Source: Mantis religiosa
Lineage: Eukaryota > Arthropoda > Insecta > Mantodea > Mantidae
Length of the DNA stretch: 64,000 bases
Assembly: GCA_030765055.1 (NCBI GenBank)
Contig: CM060953.1
Span: 191,059,147-191,123,146 of the forward strand
Direction of reading: 5' to 3'
Shown: positions 23,210-35,415 of the stretch, one piece after another
How positions within the stretch are numbered: position 1 is the first letter of the stretch
How the letters are laid out: the number at the start of each line of letters is the position of its first letter
Notes under the pieces: model-generated
What the model saw: only the letters and a program-made list of their open reading frames with translations
Database searches by the model: none
What the model was told of the DNA's origin: nothing
Translations under genes and position numbers: made by a program

Positions 23210-23789
23210 ATAACGGTCACGGAGTGTGTTTTATGGTTTGAATTCGAATTACCTTTTGACTTTATCGATATTTCTGATATTCGTGATTCATTAAAGACTG
23301 CTTTGTAACAATATGTCATTGCAGATTTACCCTTTCCGTCCAAATAACACACAAAACAATTTTTACAAATGTTTTGTATGTGTTTGTGTATGTATGTGCG
23401 TGTGACCAACCAAACATCATAACTCAACTAATATTTGAATAACTGAACAATTGTACTTTTATGTAAGTGGCATATCTTCCTTCCAAGGATGTGCTTATCC
23501 CACATAGAGTAACCAAGCTTTACGTCAACAAAAACTGCAATTTTATGTTAAATATCTCTAACCATTTGAGAAAAACACCGGGTTTTAACCGTTTTGCATG
23601 ACAAAAAATGTATATTTTGGAATTTCTGGTAACAGTTTGCGAAACTGCCATTCTAAAAGAGTTTTCTATAATTATCTATGGCCGATAAATCATAACATTT
23701 CAAAGGTCTTATTTAAACAGAGTTAACGACATATTTTATATGAATAAATATTCAGAATCATTCCTTCACTTTTCCAATTACTTTACTCG
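23210..23789 (+). repeat. Class D-like monomer fragment without core
   Basis: No gene is seen. The tract begins like the C-D junction at 5.54-5.70 kb and runs through the D-type start (GTTTGTGTATGTATGTGCGT, CATATCTTCCTTCCAAGGAT) and middle. It is cut at about 23788, where LTR sequence begins. The D core is missing, which explains the C-to-E step here. Confidence 0.65.
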
Positions 23790-23950
23790 GCAAGGAGCGA
23801 AGTGAGTTACAGTGTGGACCATCGGCAGACGGACTGCGTACGTAATTACGTAATTCTGCTGTTACCAGACGTGTAAAAAGTGTGTTTCTACGGAAATAAA
23901 GAACGTTTGGAGTTTCTGCCACTTGGCTTTTTAATTCTACGAAGCCACAA
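23790..23950 (+). mobile_element. LTR 3' portion, truncated
   Basis: It matches 9.52-9.69 kb closely (GCAGACGGACTGCGTACGTA, GGAAATAAAGAACG, AAATTCACA). It is 5'-truncated at GGCAAGGAGCGAAG. The E monomer follows in both places, so this LTR remnant was duplicated together with E. Confidence 0.6.
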
Positions 23951-23999
23951 ATTCACAGTACAATACATGTGTTGTACGTCTATAGAAAAACGCGCTCGC

Positions 24000-24686
24000 C
24001 TCCGGCCTTTAATTATACTAACAAAAGTCTTACTACACAAATATGTAAATCTTGTTAACACGTAATTTGTGTCAACTTTGCTTATATCATTAAATATTAA
24101 CGAACTATTCCTTGTTTCAAGTTTCACTGTTCTGATCCTTTTACATTTTTACAATTTATTTGTTTCTTGCGACTTTCTGAAAACGGTATGAATTTTGAAA
24201 GAATTTATGTTGCGACCTGATTTTTAAACAGTAACTATCAGTTCAAATTTCTGTATCTTCCTTTCATCCAGAATAAAATCTATAATGAAAATATCTCTGT
24301 AAACGTTTATCTTAAACTTGTAACAGATAGACGACTAGATTGAGAAAGTCATGTGAGAATCACGCATTAACCAACTGTACTAAACATATACGTATTATAG
24401 TGGAACCGCTCTTTTAGTTATATCGATTGTCCGCCAGGAGAAGCCCTCACTGACGTTGCCTCTCCTGCCATAGATGGCTCTAGCTGTAATAACTTATACT
24501 GAGAGAAAAGATTTGTGATTATTAATAATCTTTTCACATAAGTTGTACTTACGTACTTACCACAGTCCTTAGATTATATTTTGTTTCATCACATGAAAGT
24601 GAACAGCGTCTAGAATTTATATAGAGAAAAAGCAAGAGAAGAAACAACTGTTTGTAAAAAAGGAAGTCTTCTAAAAGACTTATAAA
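24000..24686 (+). repeat. Monomer 11, class E
   Basis: The core is at 24468-24492 (CCATAGATGGCTCTAGCTGT) and the TATA box at 24681-24686. It is closely similar to monomer 5 but at the standard core-to-TATA distance. Confidence 0.8.
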
Positions 24687-24814
24687 ACTACTTATTTCCA
24701 ACTTAAATTCCATTGGGATATTCAATTCTTCGAACACAAGCTAACATTCAAGCATCAGTATGAAGAAGTCCTAAAACTAAAAACTAAAATGGAACACTAA
24801 GATACCTTGCCAGG

Positions 24815-25063
24815 ATGAATAAAAAAGGACTTTCTCGTCACAGACTTCGAAGGCTATACATATCCCTAATTCGTCCTAATTTAACATTCACAGCAGCGGT
24901 GACAATGTTACTAATCAACCCAACAGTGATGGACAAGATAAAAATTTTCGAGCGCAAAAGTTTACGCACAGCATTTAAATTGTTATTAAACCACAAGAAT
25001 ACAGAGATATACGGAGCCGATAGACCGTCACATCACCCAACAGATGCTGAAGTATATAGATAA
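24815..25063 (+). pseudogene. Reverse-transcriptase thumb / C-terminal remnant
   Basis: The frame contains RRLYISLIRPNLTFTAAVTM and KIFERKSLRTAFKLL. These correspond to the LIRPxLTY and FERKxLR elements that follow the catalytic domain in several non-LTR retrotransposon families. The palm with its YADD motif is missing, and a stop ends the frame at 25061-25063. Another frame (25044-25247) continues with basic sequence that I cannot assign. Confidence 0.55.
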
Positions 25064-25646
25064 CGCACATACCGGAGCATACAGGAGGAAGCTAAGTAAC
25101 TCAACCAGAAATATGAAGACTACCACACAAACCACCAAAAGCAAAAGCCAGCCTCTCATCACACTACTTCAAATTTATGACAAAAAACAAGCACAAGAGC
25201 AAGCAGAAACACAGCAACACCTAGACATACTAGTGAAAATAAAATAGTCATTAAAAGAAACACGCACAACAAAATCTGAAAAGGGCTGAGCTACCGGAAA
25301 GAAAACAACGACAAATCAACAATGAACAAGTAACTGATGGCAAGAGGCAGATGTATGTTGCCCGACCGGAGTACTGATTTCACTAAATTTAAGCATATAT
25401 GTTAATATGTATTAAAAAGCAAAAGGAATAAAAAATATAAAACAAAAACATTCTATTTCTCTTATGTTTTCTCCTAGACGTGATAGTACCTATCAAAAAT
25501 TAGTCTTAAGTATATTTCACAAACGAAGCTCCAGCCTAAAAGAATACAGATCTCCTCCCTCTCTACCATTAACAACTTACTCTCGGCAGAAGAGGGAATC
25601 TCCCTGAACAGCCTTGACATGCAAGCCATGCATAAACACCATTATA

Positions 25647-25671
25647 TTTATTCATTCATTCATTCATTCAA
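25647..25671. repeat. ATTC microsatellite
   Basis: Five to six ATTC units lie near the 3' end of the LINE remnant and may be its variable tail. Confidence 0.9.
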
Positions 25672-25680
25672 TATGGGTCG

Positions 25681-26429
25681 TACAACTTTTACCTACTTGT
25701 GTTGATTAGCAAGTCTGAATATGACTCTCGCATGACTTTCTCTACTCACTATCTTTACCAACATTCATTTCTCGATCTAAGACATGAATCAAGATAAACA
25801 TTATCGTATTGCAACTGTCTTTTAGTTTCAAGCGTAGTCCAGGCTTCCTGCGTCAGTCAAATGTTTTGATCTTGGTTGCTATGACATTTACTTGAAGTTC
25901 TCCTCTCTTTGAAACGCCAAGTGATAAACTAGACACAGAATTTAATGTTGTCAAAAACAAGAAAGGTCCCATTATGATAGCATTGGTTTGATTTGTATCT
26001 CGACCAATATGTCTACAATATACCATTAGGTTCTGTAATTATAGTTTTCTAGAAGCTAATTAAAATACGCCATGAGAGATAACAATCATGTGAATGTACT
26101 GACAAGATCTTTACATGAGCTTCTGTAATCGTGTACAAACTATTCTTAGCTTTACTTCACGTAGATCCAGACAAATATCTTATTGCTAATTTTATTCTGG
26201 GTGTAAGGAAAGTATTAGAATACACGAGGCTAACAATTTCCAGTTCCTCTTAGGGGTAAATGCATTATAATATTGAAATTGCATTCTCTTTGCATTTTAA
26301 AGAGTTAAAAATGAAGCAATGTCTTTATATTTAAGAACAGTATAGTTATTGGAAAGTTCAACCAAATACCAAGAAATATTCCCCAAATAGTACTAAGAGC
26401 TCTGACAAGAAGTGTAGTTCTTTAGTGTC
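25681..26429 (+). repeat. E-F interval tract, second copy
   Basis: No gene is seen. It parallels 10.70-11.44 kb, for example GTTTCAAGCGTAGTCCAGGC and CATTAGGTTCTGTAATTATA. Confidence 0.6.
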
Positions 26430-27010
26430 TTATAGTTTAGTTATATGCAGCTATCCCACCTCTCAAACTATTCTAATTTTGCCATTTTATATAAAAATCT
26501 CTAAGCAATTTATCCAAACACATTGTGTTCATAATGTACATCTTCAATTTTCTGCGAACAGCTCCATAAAACATCTCACTCTATATGACTCATATGACTT
26601 TCCATATTTCGTAACTCATAAGATATAAGCTAAATGCAACCCGATTTTTAAACATTTAATTTTCATTTTGATTTTCTGTATCCTTCTTGTATTTGCAATA
26701 AATTGTGTAATGACACTGTTTCCGTAAATATTTATCCTAAACTTGCAGCAGAGAGATAAATGTACCTTTGTAGACGAGTAGACTGAAAGAGTAATGTGAG
26801 TGTATTATATTACCTTATTATTACTCTTAAACAATATTGTATTATCGAGCTGCTCTTTTAGTTATATTAATTGACCGCCGGAAGAGGCTTTTACTTGCCG
26901 TGTTTCGCTGCCCAGAGATGGCGCCACCTGTAATATGTTATCGTGAGCAAGAAGATTGGGAATTACTTACAAAGTCTTATGACATTTTGCAGTTATGTCG
27001 ATGGCGCAGA
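26430..27010 (+). repeat. Monomer 12, class F, distal part lost
   Basis: The core is at 26911-26935 (CCCAGAGATGGCGCCACCTG). Homology stops soon after GTTATGTCGATGGCG at about 27006, where the mariner remnant begins. The TATA box is gone. Confidence 0.75.
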
Positions 27011-27440
27011 CATTGAAACACAATTAAATATAGGCTATGCGCCATCGCAAGTCCATATCAAGTGCAAAATACCACATTTCCCTGAAGCAGACTGGACGCT
27101 CACCACGATAATGCGCGGCGGCATATTGCCAATGTTTTTGCAACGTGAAGTGCATTGCTCACCCTCCCTATAGTCCGGATTTAGCCCCATGTGAGGTTCC
27201 TCTATTCTCTAACTTGAAGAAACGCCTTCGTGGGAGGCATTGTCCATCATCAGAAGCAGTGGTGAAAGCTGTGAAGGGAATTTTGAAGCATCTCTCACAA
27301 AATGGTTTCCAGCATGTTTTGAAGACTGGCAGAAACACTGGAACAACTGCATCGCATTTAGGGGAGACTATTTTGAGAAGTACCATCAAAATTATGAGGA
27401 TGAGTAAAGGTACGTTGTCAAAACATGTGATCGTTCCTTA
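27011..27440 (+). pseudogene. mariner transposase remnant, C-terminal
   Basis: Two reading frames together resemble the end of a mariner transposase. The HHDNARRH motif (second catalytic Asp at 27107-27109) runs in one frame to a TGA near 27143. The second frame (27145-27444) gives AHPPYSPDLAPCE, then KKRLRGRH and a GFQHVLKTGRN tail. Two inactivating changes are visible: a frameshift between the motifs and Glu in place of the third catalytic Asp (PCE for PCD). The 5' two thirds are missing. This is a different subfamily from the 2.9-kb element. Confidence 0.75.
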
Positions 27441-27449
27441 TTGAACAGA

Positions 27450-27774
27450 CCTCCCACATTAAGTTACTGTTATGGACGGATATAGAGGAGAATTATCTTT
27501 TAGATATTCAGATTGTCCGCCAGGAGAGGCACTTACCGACATTGTCTTGGTTTCTATAGATGGCTCTACATGTAATAATTAATCGCAAGAGGCAAAATGT
27601 GATATAATTAACAAAACTTTAATAGAAGTTGTATTTATGCTCCAAACACACACGCTAGATTTGATTGTGTTTTATTACTTGAGAGTAACCTGCTACTAGG
27701 ACCTATACAGAGAGAAAAATCAATGGAAGAAACAATCGTTTTTGAGAAAGGAAGTCCTCTAAAGTAGTTATAAA
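27450..27774 (+). repeat. Monomer 13, class G
   Basis: The copy begins at the pre-core (ATTAAGTTACTGTTATGGAC). The core is at 27554-27577 (CTATAGATGGCTCTACATGT) and the TATA box at 27769-27774. Its 5' part is replaced by the mariner junction. Confidence 0.8.
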
Positions 27775-28149
27775 GCTACACTTTTTACTGGATGGAATGT
27801 ATTTTAGTTGGACAGTTAGAAGGATATATTTTTGTTGATTAACGTTTGTTTAAATAAACATTTTAATTTGCTACACACAAAATTCACTGAGGATCCCATT
27901 ATATTAGTATCCATTACATTTATTTCTCCACTAACATATCGAAATCATTTCAGTAAGTTTTGTAATTATAATTTCCAGAAACTGATTATATGGTACAAGT
28001 AAACAATTGCAATGCAGATCAATTAATTAAAAACTCTTTATGGACTAATTGCAATGTGATATACTTGAAATTTTATTATCTTTGCAATGCCAAAGGTCAA
28101 AAGATGAATGACGGTCTTCCATTTAACAAAAGCATAGATAGACATTGGT

Positions 28150-28931
28150 AAATGTCTAATGCTGACATAGTTAAAAGTGTCACAGACCTGCCACACACTA
28201 AAGTGATTAGGTATGCAGAAGTCGTGGTGTTGGGCTCGACAAACAAGGGGGAACTACAAATAGCACTTGAAAGATTACAAGTGTGGGTGGACGACAGTAA
28301 ATTTTTCATCAACGAAGAAAAGAGAATAGAAATGGTCTAAGACTATATTGAACGCCATTGGCGATAGTAAATAGCTTCAGATAGCTGGGAGTCACATTGC
28401 AACCGACATTGTCATTGTTCAGGACATAGTATCCCCTTCCATCAAAGCCATTTACGATATAAGCAACCTGCAACTACTAGCTCCTGACTCAACAATGATC
28501 TCGTTTCGGTAGCACTGATAGAACTAATAGGGTGAGAATGGAAAAATGTGACCTCAAAAGTTTGGAGAAAGTAACCAAATCCCGACTGGTTTGTGAGCTT
28601 ACCAGGGAGAGCATCTTCGTGGAAGACATACTCCAGATATATCCGCTGCCAAATGCTGGACTATAGGAAAATGTATTGGAAGAGAAAATGAAGAAATGAG
28701 GGATTCATGAGAACGTCTACACCTCTAGTGCAATGCAGAAAGAAACCTGGGCCAAGGAAGGTCATCCCCAGAAGCACAGCATCATAAAACTACCGGCTGA
28801 TGCCTTCCATCATGACGTATGTAAACAAAAAATGCTCCAAGCAGTATGAAAGCTGCTGCTGTGAACTTTGCGGGAACTAGTGGGAAACGTAACACTTTCT
28901 GAAATGTGCCAACAAAAAAAAAAAAAAAAAA
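28150..28931 (+). mobile_element. Degraded LINE fragment with poly(A)
   Basis: The insertion lies in the G-H interval; array sequence resumes near 28985 (TTCAAATAACAAGGAACATC). It holds a decayed reverse-transcriptase segment, a Cys-rich stretch close to the end (CCELCG at about 28858-28875) and an 18-base A run at 28914-28931. Confidence 0.65.
28152..28340 (+). pseudogene. Reverse-transcriptase palm remnant
   Basis: The frame reads RYAEVVVLGS, then ELQIALERLQVWVDDSKFFI and NEEKRIEMV. This is the catalytic YADD region and the following helix of a non-LTR reverse transcriptase. Both catalytic Asp are altered (YAEV for YADD), so the copy is dead. Later stop codons break the downstream part. 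Confidence 0.7.
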
Positions 28932-29059
28932 GTAAAGATTACGAATTCCATGCCATTTGGGTACATCTTGCGTAATAATTTGAAAAATGTTCAAATAACA
29001 AGGAACATCTCCAAAATAGATCACGCTACAACAATGTTTCAGACATAAGAGCTCTGACG

Positions 29060-29696
29060 AGGTCTACCTCTCTTTTTCTCTCTTACTGATTATCAGTTTT
29101 GTAGACTTACCACCTCCAGAAACTATTCTAATTTTGTCATTTTATATAAAATATCTCTATACATTTGATCTAAACACCATTTGTTTAACAAATTTGCTTT
29201 GTTTTAAATGAAATGGAATTTGGAACGTCGCATATTCAATTCGGTTTTTAATCATTTAACTGTCACTTCGATCCTTTGTAAACCTGTTATATGTGCAATA
29301 AAATGTGTAATGACACTATTTCTCTAAACATTTATCCTAAACTTGCATCAGACAATGTGAGTGCAATTCATTAACATTAATTAGAAACATATACGCATCG
29401 TCGTATTATCCACGATCTGGTCTTTTAGTTATAGCGATTGTCACCAGGAGAGCCATTTACCGACTTTGCCTCACTGTCCAGAGATGGCGCTAGCTGTAGT
29501 ATTTTATCAGGAGAAGGAAGATTGCGAATTACTTACAAAGTCTTATAACAAGCTTAATGTATGTTCATAGCATACAGCTTATATTTAATTAGGTTTTACT
29601 CCGTGAAGGCAACTAGTACCTCAATGTATACTGAGAGAATATATAACGAATAAAATACTATTTGTAGCAAGTAATATGGTGTAAAGTGGATATAAT
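29060..29696 (+). repeat. Monomer 14, class H
   Basis: The core is at 29477-29502 (TCCAGAGATGGCGCTAGCTG), an intact CTCF-like core. The TATA position holds TATAAT at 29691-29696, as in the other two H copies. Confidence 0.8.
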
Positions 29697-30889
29697 TATT
29701 TACTTTTTCTCAAGTTCCTATCATAGCCCAGGCCAAATCGTATCACTGTTGTAATCACGACTTAAATATTCAACTTTTAATTATATTTTTAGTTCTAGGA
29801 ATACCTTTTCCATAATTACCAAATGGAACTTATTTAGATGGTTCACAAATTCTGGAATGGTATCTCTCCGAGAGCACTAATATGGAGAGCCCATCTTCAC
29901 CGTTGAACACAAGATCAGCGAAAGAGGCAACTTGAATTAGCTGGACCACGAGGTGATGACATTTTCAAATCTTTGTTTACCTTCTCTCACGGGTGGGATT
30001 GCGTAAGCATAATACTTTACAGGTGGGAAGAAACAATTTCTGAAAAGCTTTGCTTACGTAATTTATTTTGGGAATCTTTCGCTCCTTAGTAAGTACTCAC
30101 ACGATTTTGCCCGCAACATTTGTACAGATATTTATCTTTAAATCACTGAATATGGAGCAGTCATGACTTACTCTGCTCCTGAGAACTGTCCTTACTAAGA
30201 CTTACTCCTCTACCTGCTTAATGTTATTCAAGATAAACATTATGGTACCGCTAATTCAGTAAGTTAACTTCTTACGGGCTGATTGCAATTGTTATAATTG
30301 AAATTTTGTTTTGTTAGCGTTGCATTTATGGACAGTAAAATTATATTGGAATATTCATACAGGTGTCAAGGAATATTTCTGAAATGGTTCTCTTCGCAAG
30401 TCAAACATAAATTTTGTGTGTTTAGAGGATCTGCATTTATTGTGTTCCTTCTCTGTTTTTCACAGTTTTGTCAGTTACGCAGAAATCTCTTACATTCGTT
30501 TGGTATGTACATATCTTAAAGATATGAATTTTATTTAAAATTGTTTTCCACATTTTGTGTTAATCGATAATTTCGAGAAATGTTACATGAAAAGAGTAGT
30601 CTGAAGTCTGGTAGTTTTTTATATAACTTCATCTGCATGGCTGGGGATCATAAACATAAATGGAAGATCTCCTAATCACTGAAATTTCGTTTTAGATTCA
30701 CAGTAGCACAGACCTTTTCTAAATAAAACAATCACCCTTTTAAAAGCTCATATCTATTTTAGGAAACATATGAGTATTAAAATTTCAAGTGGAAAGAATT
30801 ATATCTTCAACTTGTTGTAAGCACCCAGAAGATAAATTGTAAGTTTGTTAAAACAGTTGACTTATGATTCCTCCCTCCAATGAGTTACA
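29697..30889 (+). repeat. H-D interval tract
   Basis: No gene is seen. The tract is shared with 49.52-50.69 and 61.12-62.27 kb, for example CACAAGATCAGCGAAAGAGG, TTAGTAAGTACTCACACGAT and CATCTGCATGGCTGGGGATC. It leads into the Harbinger fragment in all three places. Confidence 0.7.
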
Positions 30890-31190
30890 GTTCATTACTT
30901 ATATACCAGCTGGCTAAGCTGCTCCTACCAATACAGTTTTATTCAATTAACAATTTATACTCTTAACATGATAACATCGGACTCTGTTGTATATAAGGAA
31001 ATACTGTAACATGAACATCTTTGGTTTCTCACTTAGCAAGATGACTAATATTGCAGATGTGGCTCTAGACCCCATTTTATCAGGATGTCAATGTCTATGG
31101 AAGGGCTATGTGAGATTTCCACAATATACGTAATTTCCCAGGAGTTTTAGTTGCTATAGACTGCACACATATCCTTATTATATCACCTGA
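30890..31190 (+). pseudogene. Harbinger fragment, copy 1 (most deleted)
   Basis: The upstream region (TACCAGCTGGCTAAGCTGCT) and the first ~20 codons of the transposase block are present (NFPGVLVAIDCTHI). A deletion then joins it at about 31187 to D-type array sequence. Compared with the copies at 51 and 62.5 kb it has lost everything from the PGG motif on. Confidence 0.75.
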
Positions 31191-31369
31191 AATGCCTTTA
31201 AAATAAATAATGACGTAGGAATAACAGAAAGTAATGCAGTAAAACGTACTTTGATGTGCCGGAATTACACGAAAAGCTTCCGGTAATTGTTTGGTAACAA
31301 TATGTCACCGAAAAAAAGCCTATACGCCCAAATAACACGCAAAACCATTTTTAAAAGCGTTAAGTAGGT

Positions 31370-32275
31370 GTTTGTGTATGTGTGTGTGAGAACCAACCCA
31401 ACACCATACATCAGAACTAATATTTGAATAACTGAACAACGGTACTTATAATGTAAGTGGCATATCTTCCTTCCAAGGATATACTTATCCCACATACAGT
31501 AAGCAACCTTTACGTCAAATAAATAATGCAATTTTATGTAAAATATCTCTAAACATTTGAGCGATACACCAGGTTTAACGTACTGGCATGAGAAACAAAA
31601 TGTGTTTTTGAAATTTCCGGTAACAATTTGGGAAATTGTCATTCTGAAGAAGTTTTGTATAATTTTCTGTGACAGATAAATCATAACATATCAAAAGTAT
31701 TGTTTGAATACAGTTTACAATATATTTTATAGAATAAACATTCAGAATCATGCGTTCACTTTTCCAATGACTTTAAAATATAGTTTCAGCGTCCTGTAAT
31801 TTAGCGGGAACGGAATGGAAATTCAAAGGCCGCATATTACGATCCGCTTTTCAAACATTTTACCATCTCTTCAGGTTTCTGCATCTCCCTTGTATCTGAA
31901 ACAAAATTTCTGTAAGAGTTTCTCTTAAACTTGCAGTAGATAAGTCTTGGTGGACAGTAGATGTGAGCATAACTTACTCTTATAATCACATAATATCCAG
32001 GAAGTGTTCCTATAGTTACTTCGGTAATCCACGAGGACAGACCTTTCCTTGCTGTCCATAGATGGCTCTAGCTGTAATAAGTTATCACGAGAGACACGAT
32101 TTGTAATAATTTATAAAGTTTTACTGCAAATTGTACCTATGTTCCTAGAAACCGTTAATATTTAGTTGAGTTTTAACACATGAGAGCAACCGACAGCTAA
32201 AGCATGTAATGAAACAATATTGAAGGAACTAACAATTTTTTTGTCAGAAAGTAACTCCTCTAAAGTAGATATAAA
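31370..32275 (+). repeat. Monomer 15, class D
   Basis: The core is at 32055-32079 (CCATAGATGGCTCTAGCTGT) and the TATA box at 32270-32275. A full-length monomer with the GT-rich start at about 31372. Confidence 0.85.
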
Positions 32276-32397
32276 GCTGCACTTTTCCGCAATTGTTTGC
32301 AATTATTTTGAAAGTGATATACTCTAAATTAGCTATCTTTATCCTTTATGTTCCTTACATTTATTTAAATGAGACGTAAATGTGGGAAAGGTTACTG

Positions 32398-32530
32398 AAA
32401 GACGAATGTCAGCCAACTCTAAGCTCAATTGACCCTGGGCTCATTTGAGCATCTCTTCACTTATTCCATTCATCGTCCGATATCACTTTACGTTGGAGGA
32501 CGTAAATGACAACAAAACGAAAAAGAAAGA
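32398..32530 (+). mobile_element. SINE 3' fragment
   Basis: Body and tail only of the 10.46-kb SINE family (GACGAATGTCAGCCAACTCT, CTCATTTGAGCATC) with an A-rich end. The tRNA-like head is missing. It lies at the same point of the D-E interval as the copy at 6.8 kb, so one ancestral insertion may underlie both. Confidence 0.7.
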
Positions 32531-33099
32531 AAACAAAAGTTGCTGTTATCAAAAAACAATTTTTTTTCAGGGGAAGAAATATATAATTTAGGAACCTCTT
32601 TTCTGTACTATGTACATGGTTGCTATTTGCATACGGACAGACAGATACATCACGTATAATTAAGCGTTACCATAATCACATTTATTTGAATAATATTATC
32701 AAAATGATGTAGTAGTTTTTGTTCTGTATCTGTTAATTCTAACATTAAAGAATTGAAAATACATTTGTCCGCTATATCAATGTCCATAATTATTTTGCAA
32801 AAAGAGGAGCCCCATTCTTCCAGACTGTAATAAACTATATAATACCTTCAACGTTTTTTGAAAATAAGGGTACTAACAATTGTTCTTTTACATTCATGTT
32901 ACCAAAATGCAAATCCGTTTTGTTGAATAAGTATTTCCGGAGTCACATTTATATTACATAGAAATTATGACTTAAGGTCTAAACAGGAAAATATCATTGC
33001 TTAAAACTGAATTATTTTAAGGGACTTTTATGTTTTTCATCTTATATTTCCCTCGTATTTCACTTACGTTTTATCGGTAATTATTGAACAGTATATCGT

Positions 33100-33501
33100 T
33101 GCGACCTGCGCGGCCGGGGTGCGCAAAGAGACAGAAGGAATAGCGCGGAGATCAAAGCTTGCCGAAACAGATAAAGAGACACACGACTGGAAGGTCCGTC
33201 TTTCTTCTGGTGCCGTCTTGATTGTTGGACACATTCGTCAAATTTCTGGGACAAAGAATGGAGCTGTAAAAGAGGTCGCGGATTGCCAGCTGAGTCAGTT
33301 GTAATCGGAACCGATAATTGTGCGCGTGCAGCTGTGATTTGAATGTGAACTCTTTTGTTTGTTTACATGTGCAGAAGTAACGATAGATTTTGTTGGTTTA
33401 TGTTACGTCAGCTTGCTGCAAAGGGGTGTATAAACAGTGTGTTTCTATGGATAAAAGAGTAATTTGAATTTCTGCAACTTGGACAGGCCCACAAGGTCAC
33501 A
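33100..33501 (+). mobile_element. Solo LTR-like insertion (~400 bp)
   Basis: The insert begins TGCGACCTGCGCGG and ends GGTCACA, and its 3' end matches the LTR family at 8.4 and 9.6 kb (GTGTGTTTCTATGG, AATTTCTGCAACTTGG). It is GC-richer than its surroundings. A 61-codon open frame at 33119-33304 has no recognisable domain. Confidence 0.6.
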
Positions 33502-33944
33502 AAAGATTAGAAATATACTATATTACAAACAAAAGAAAACATTATTGATTACCTTTCTGGTTTAAATTCTACATCGGAACATGTCTTTGGTCAAAATTTT
33601 CACAGTTTAAACCTATTTTTGAGGAAATATTGTAGAATTATATATCAGAAGTTGGCCAAAGCCGTAGTCAAATTGCAAAAGTTTCCTAACCCATCTCTGT
33701 AGTACGTGAACATTTTTCAATGTTATCCTTGCCTCATTTTTAGCCTCGTATAGAAATATACTTCATGGACAATGAGGGTACAAATTTGTGCACTTGTTAA
33801 GTATTACGGGATACCACAAAGCTACATAATATATTTTTCATCGTATGTGCTAATTGGCTCCATTTTCCCAATCAGAACAAAGTCTAACATATTTACTTGT
33901 GTCTGTCGTGTATGAATAATGCAGTATAGCTAAGGACAAACGCA

Positions 33945-34643
33945 CTCGCCTCGGACCTGACAGCATAACATATTACCAAAGGCCTCACTACACAAATATT
34001 TAAATCTCGTTAACACAATTTTTGTCAGCTTTGTTTATATCATTAAATATTAGCAAACTATTCCTTGTTTCTAGTTTCACTGTTCCGATCATTTTACAAT
34101 TTTACAATCTGTTTCTTGCGACTTCCTGAAAATGGTATGAATTTTTAAAAGCCGCATATTGCGACACGCTTTTTAGACATTTAACTATCACTTCAGTTTT
34201 CTGTATCTGACATTCATCCATGAATAAAACCTGTAACGTAAGTAATTCTGTAAACATTTATCTAAAACTTGTAACAGATAGACGAGTAAATTGAGAAAGT
34301 CATGTGAGAGTGATCCATTAACTTACTGTAATAAACATGTAGGTATTATTGTTATAGTGGAGACGCTCCTTTAGTTACATAAATTGTCCGCCAGGAGTGG
34401 CTTTTACTGACCGTGCCTTGCTTTCCATAGATGGCGCCAGTTGTAATAACTTATCACGAGAGACAAGTTTTGTGATTATTTATAATCTTTACAGTTAAGT
34501 TGGACTTACGTTCTCACCATAGGTTTTAGATTATATTTTGTTTCATCACCTGAAAGTAAACAGCGTCTAAAATTTATATAGAGAAAAACCAAGAGCAGAA
34601 ACAACTATTTGTGAGAAAGGAAGTCTTCTAAAATACTTATAAA
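33945..34643 (+). repeat. Monomer 16, class E
   Basis: The core is at 34424-34448 (CCATAGATGGCGCCAGTTGT), the only E copy with the intact GGCGCC. The TATA box is at 34638-34643. Confidence 0.8.
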
Positions 34644-34674
34644 ATTGTTTTTTTTAAACTTTAATTTCATCGGA

Positions 34675-34786
34675 CCCATGACTGTAAACCACACCCTGAC
34701 ATTTGGCAGTTCCACAAAGTCCTTGCTCTTAGTCAAGGCGGCTCTGGTGGGAAGGCAACCCCCTCCCCCCATACTTACACGACATA
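34675..34786. mobile_element. 112-bp insertion with 13-bp target duplication
   Basis: TAATTTCATCGGA occurs at 34662-34674 and 34787-34799. The 112 bp between are GC-rich with a C-run and are open in more than one frame. They do not match other parts of the window. This is probably a short retroposed fragment of unidentified source. Confidence 0.65.
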
Positions 34787-34799
34787 TAATTTCATCGGA

Positions 34800-35415
34800 A
34801 TATTCTAATTCCGGGATTCACTTATGCAAAACAAACGTCCAAAACACACAGCTACGGAATAATTATCGACTTTAAATGGAATTCTAACAGTTAAACTGCC
34901 AAGTACTTTCAAAATAAAACAAAATACTTCTGCTGGCTACAAAGGAGATTCTCGTGAATCTCCCTTTGTAATTCATAGGACAGAATAACGTTTTCTATAT
35001 ATAACATTGAAATAAAAGAAATCATAAATAATTTCATTGCATTACTGTAACTATTTAACGATAACCGCATATATTAATGAAAATTATTAATTAGTACTTA
35101 CTAGTACTTGGTAAGTATTGCGGGGCATCAAAAAGCTTTATGATATATTATTGAACACCTTATTGAACTAATTGGCAGCATTTGACCTATCACAACAAAA
35201 CTTTACATATTTGCTCTATAAGTGATATAAATACATTTTACTGAATGAAATATTTGCAGGAAATTCACGGTTTATTGTTATGTCAACACCACAAGTATAT
35301 ATATTTAACCTCCTCCGTTCCAAGGTTTATCGTTTTCCTAAATACTGCGCGTTTTTATTGAATGGAAGATGTTGTTCAAAGAAACAACTGTTTATAATTT
35401 TTTTTTAAAAAATTG
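34800..35415 (+). repeat. Array-derived interval, F-like
   Basis: No gene is seen. ACTTTCAAAATAAAACAAAATACTTC and the following text match the F intervals at 12.75 and 15.80 kb in shortened form. The last ~150 bp before the LTR are AT-rich and unassigned. Confidence 0.5.

Larger units (their letters stand above)
24740..25680 (+). mobile_element. Degraded LINE fragment
   Basis: The insertion interrupts the E-F interval between TCAATTCTTCGAAC and the TTGTGTTGATTAGC stretch. It contains a reverse-transcriptase C-terminal coding remnant, an A-rich region and an ATTC microsatellite (25647-25671) near its 3' end. The family is uncertain. Confidence 0.55.
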
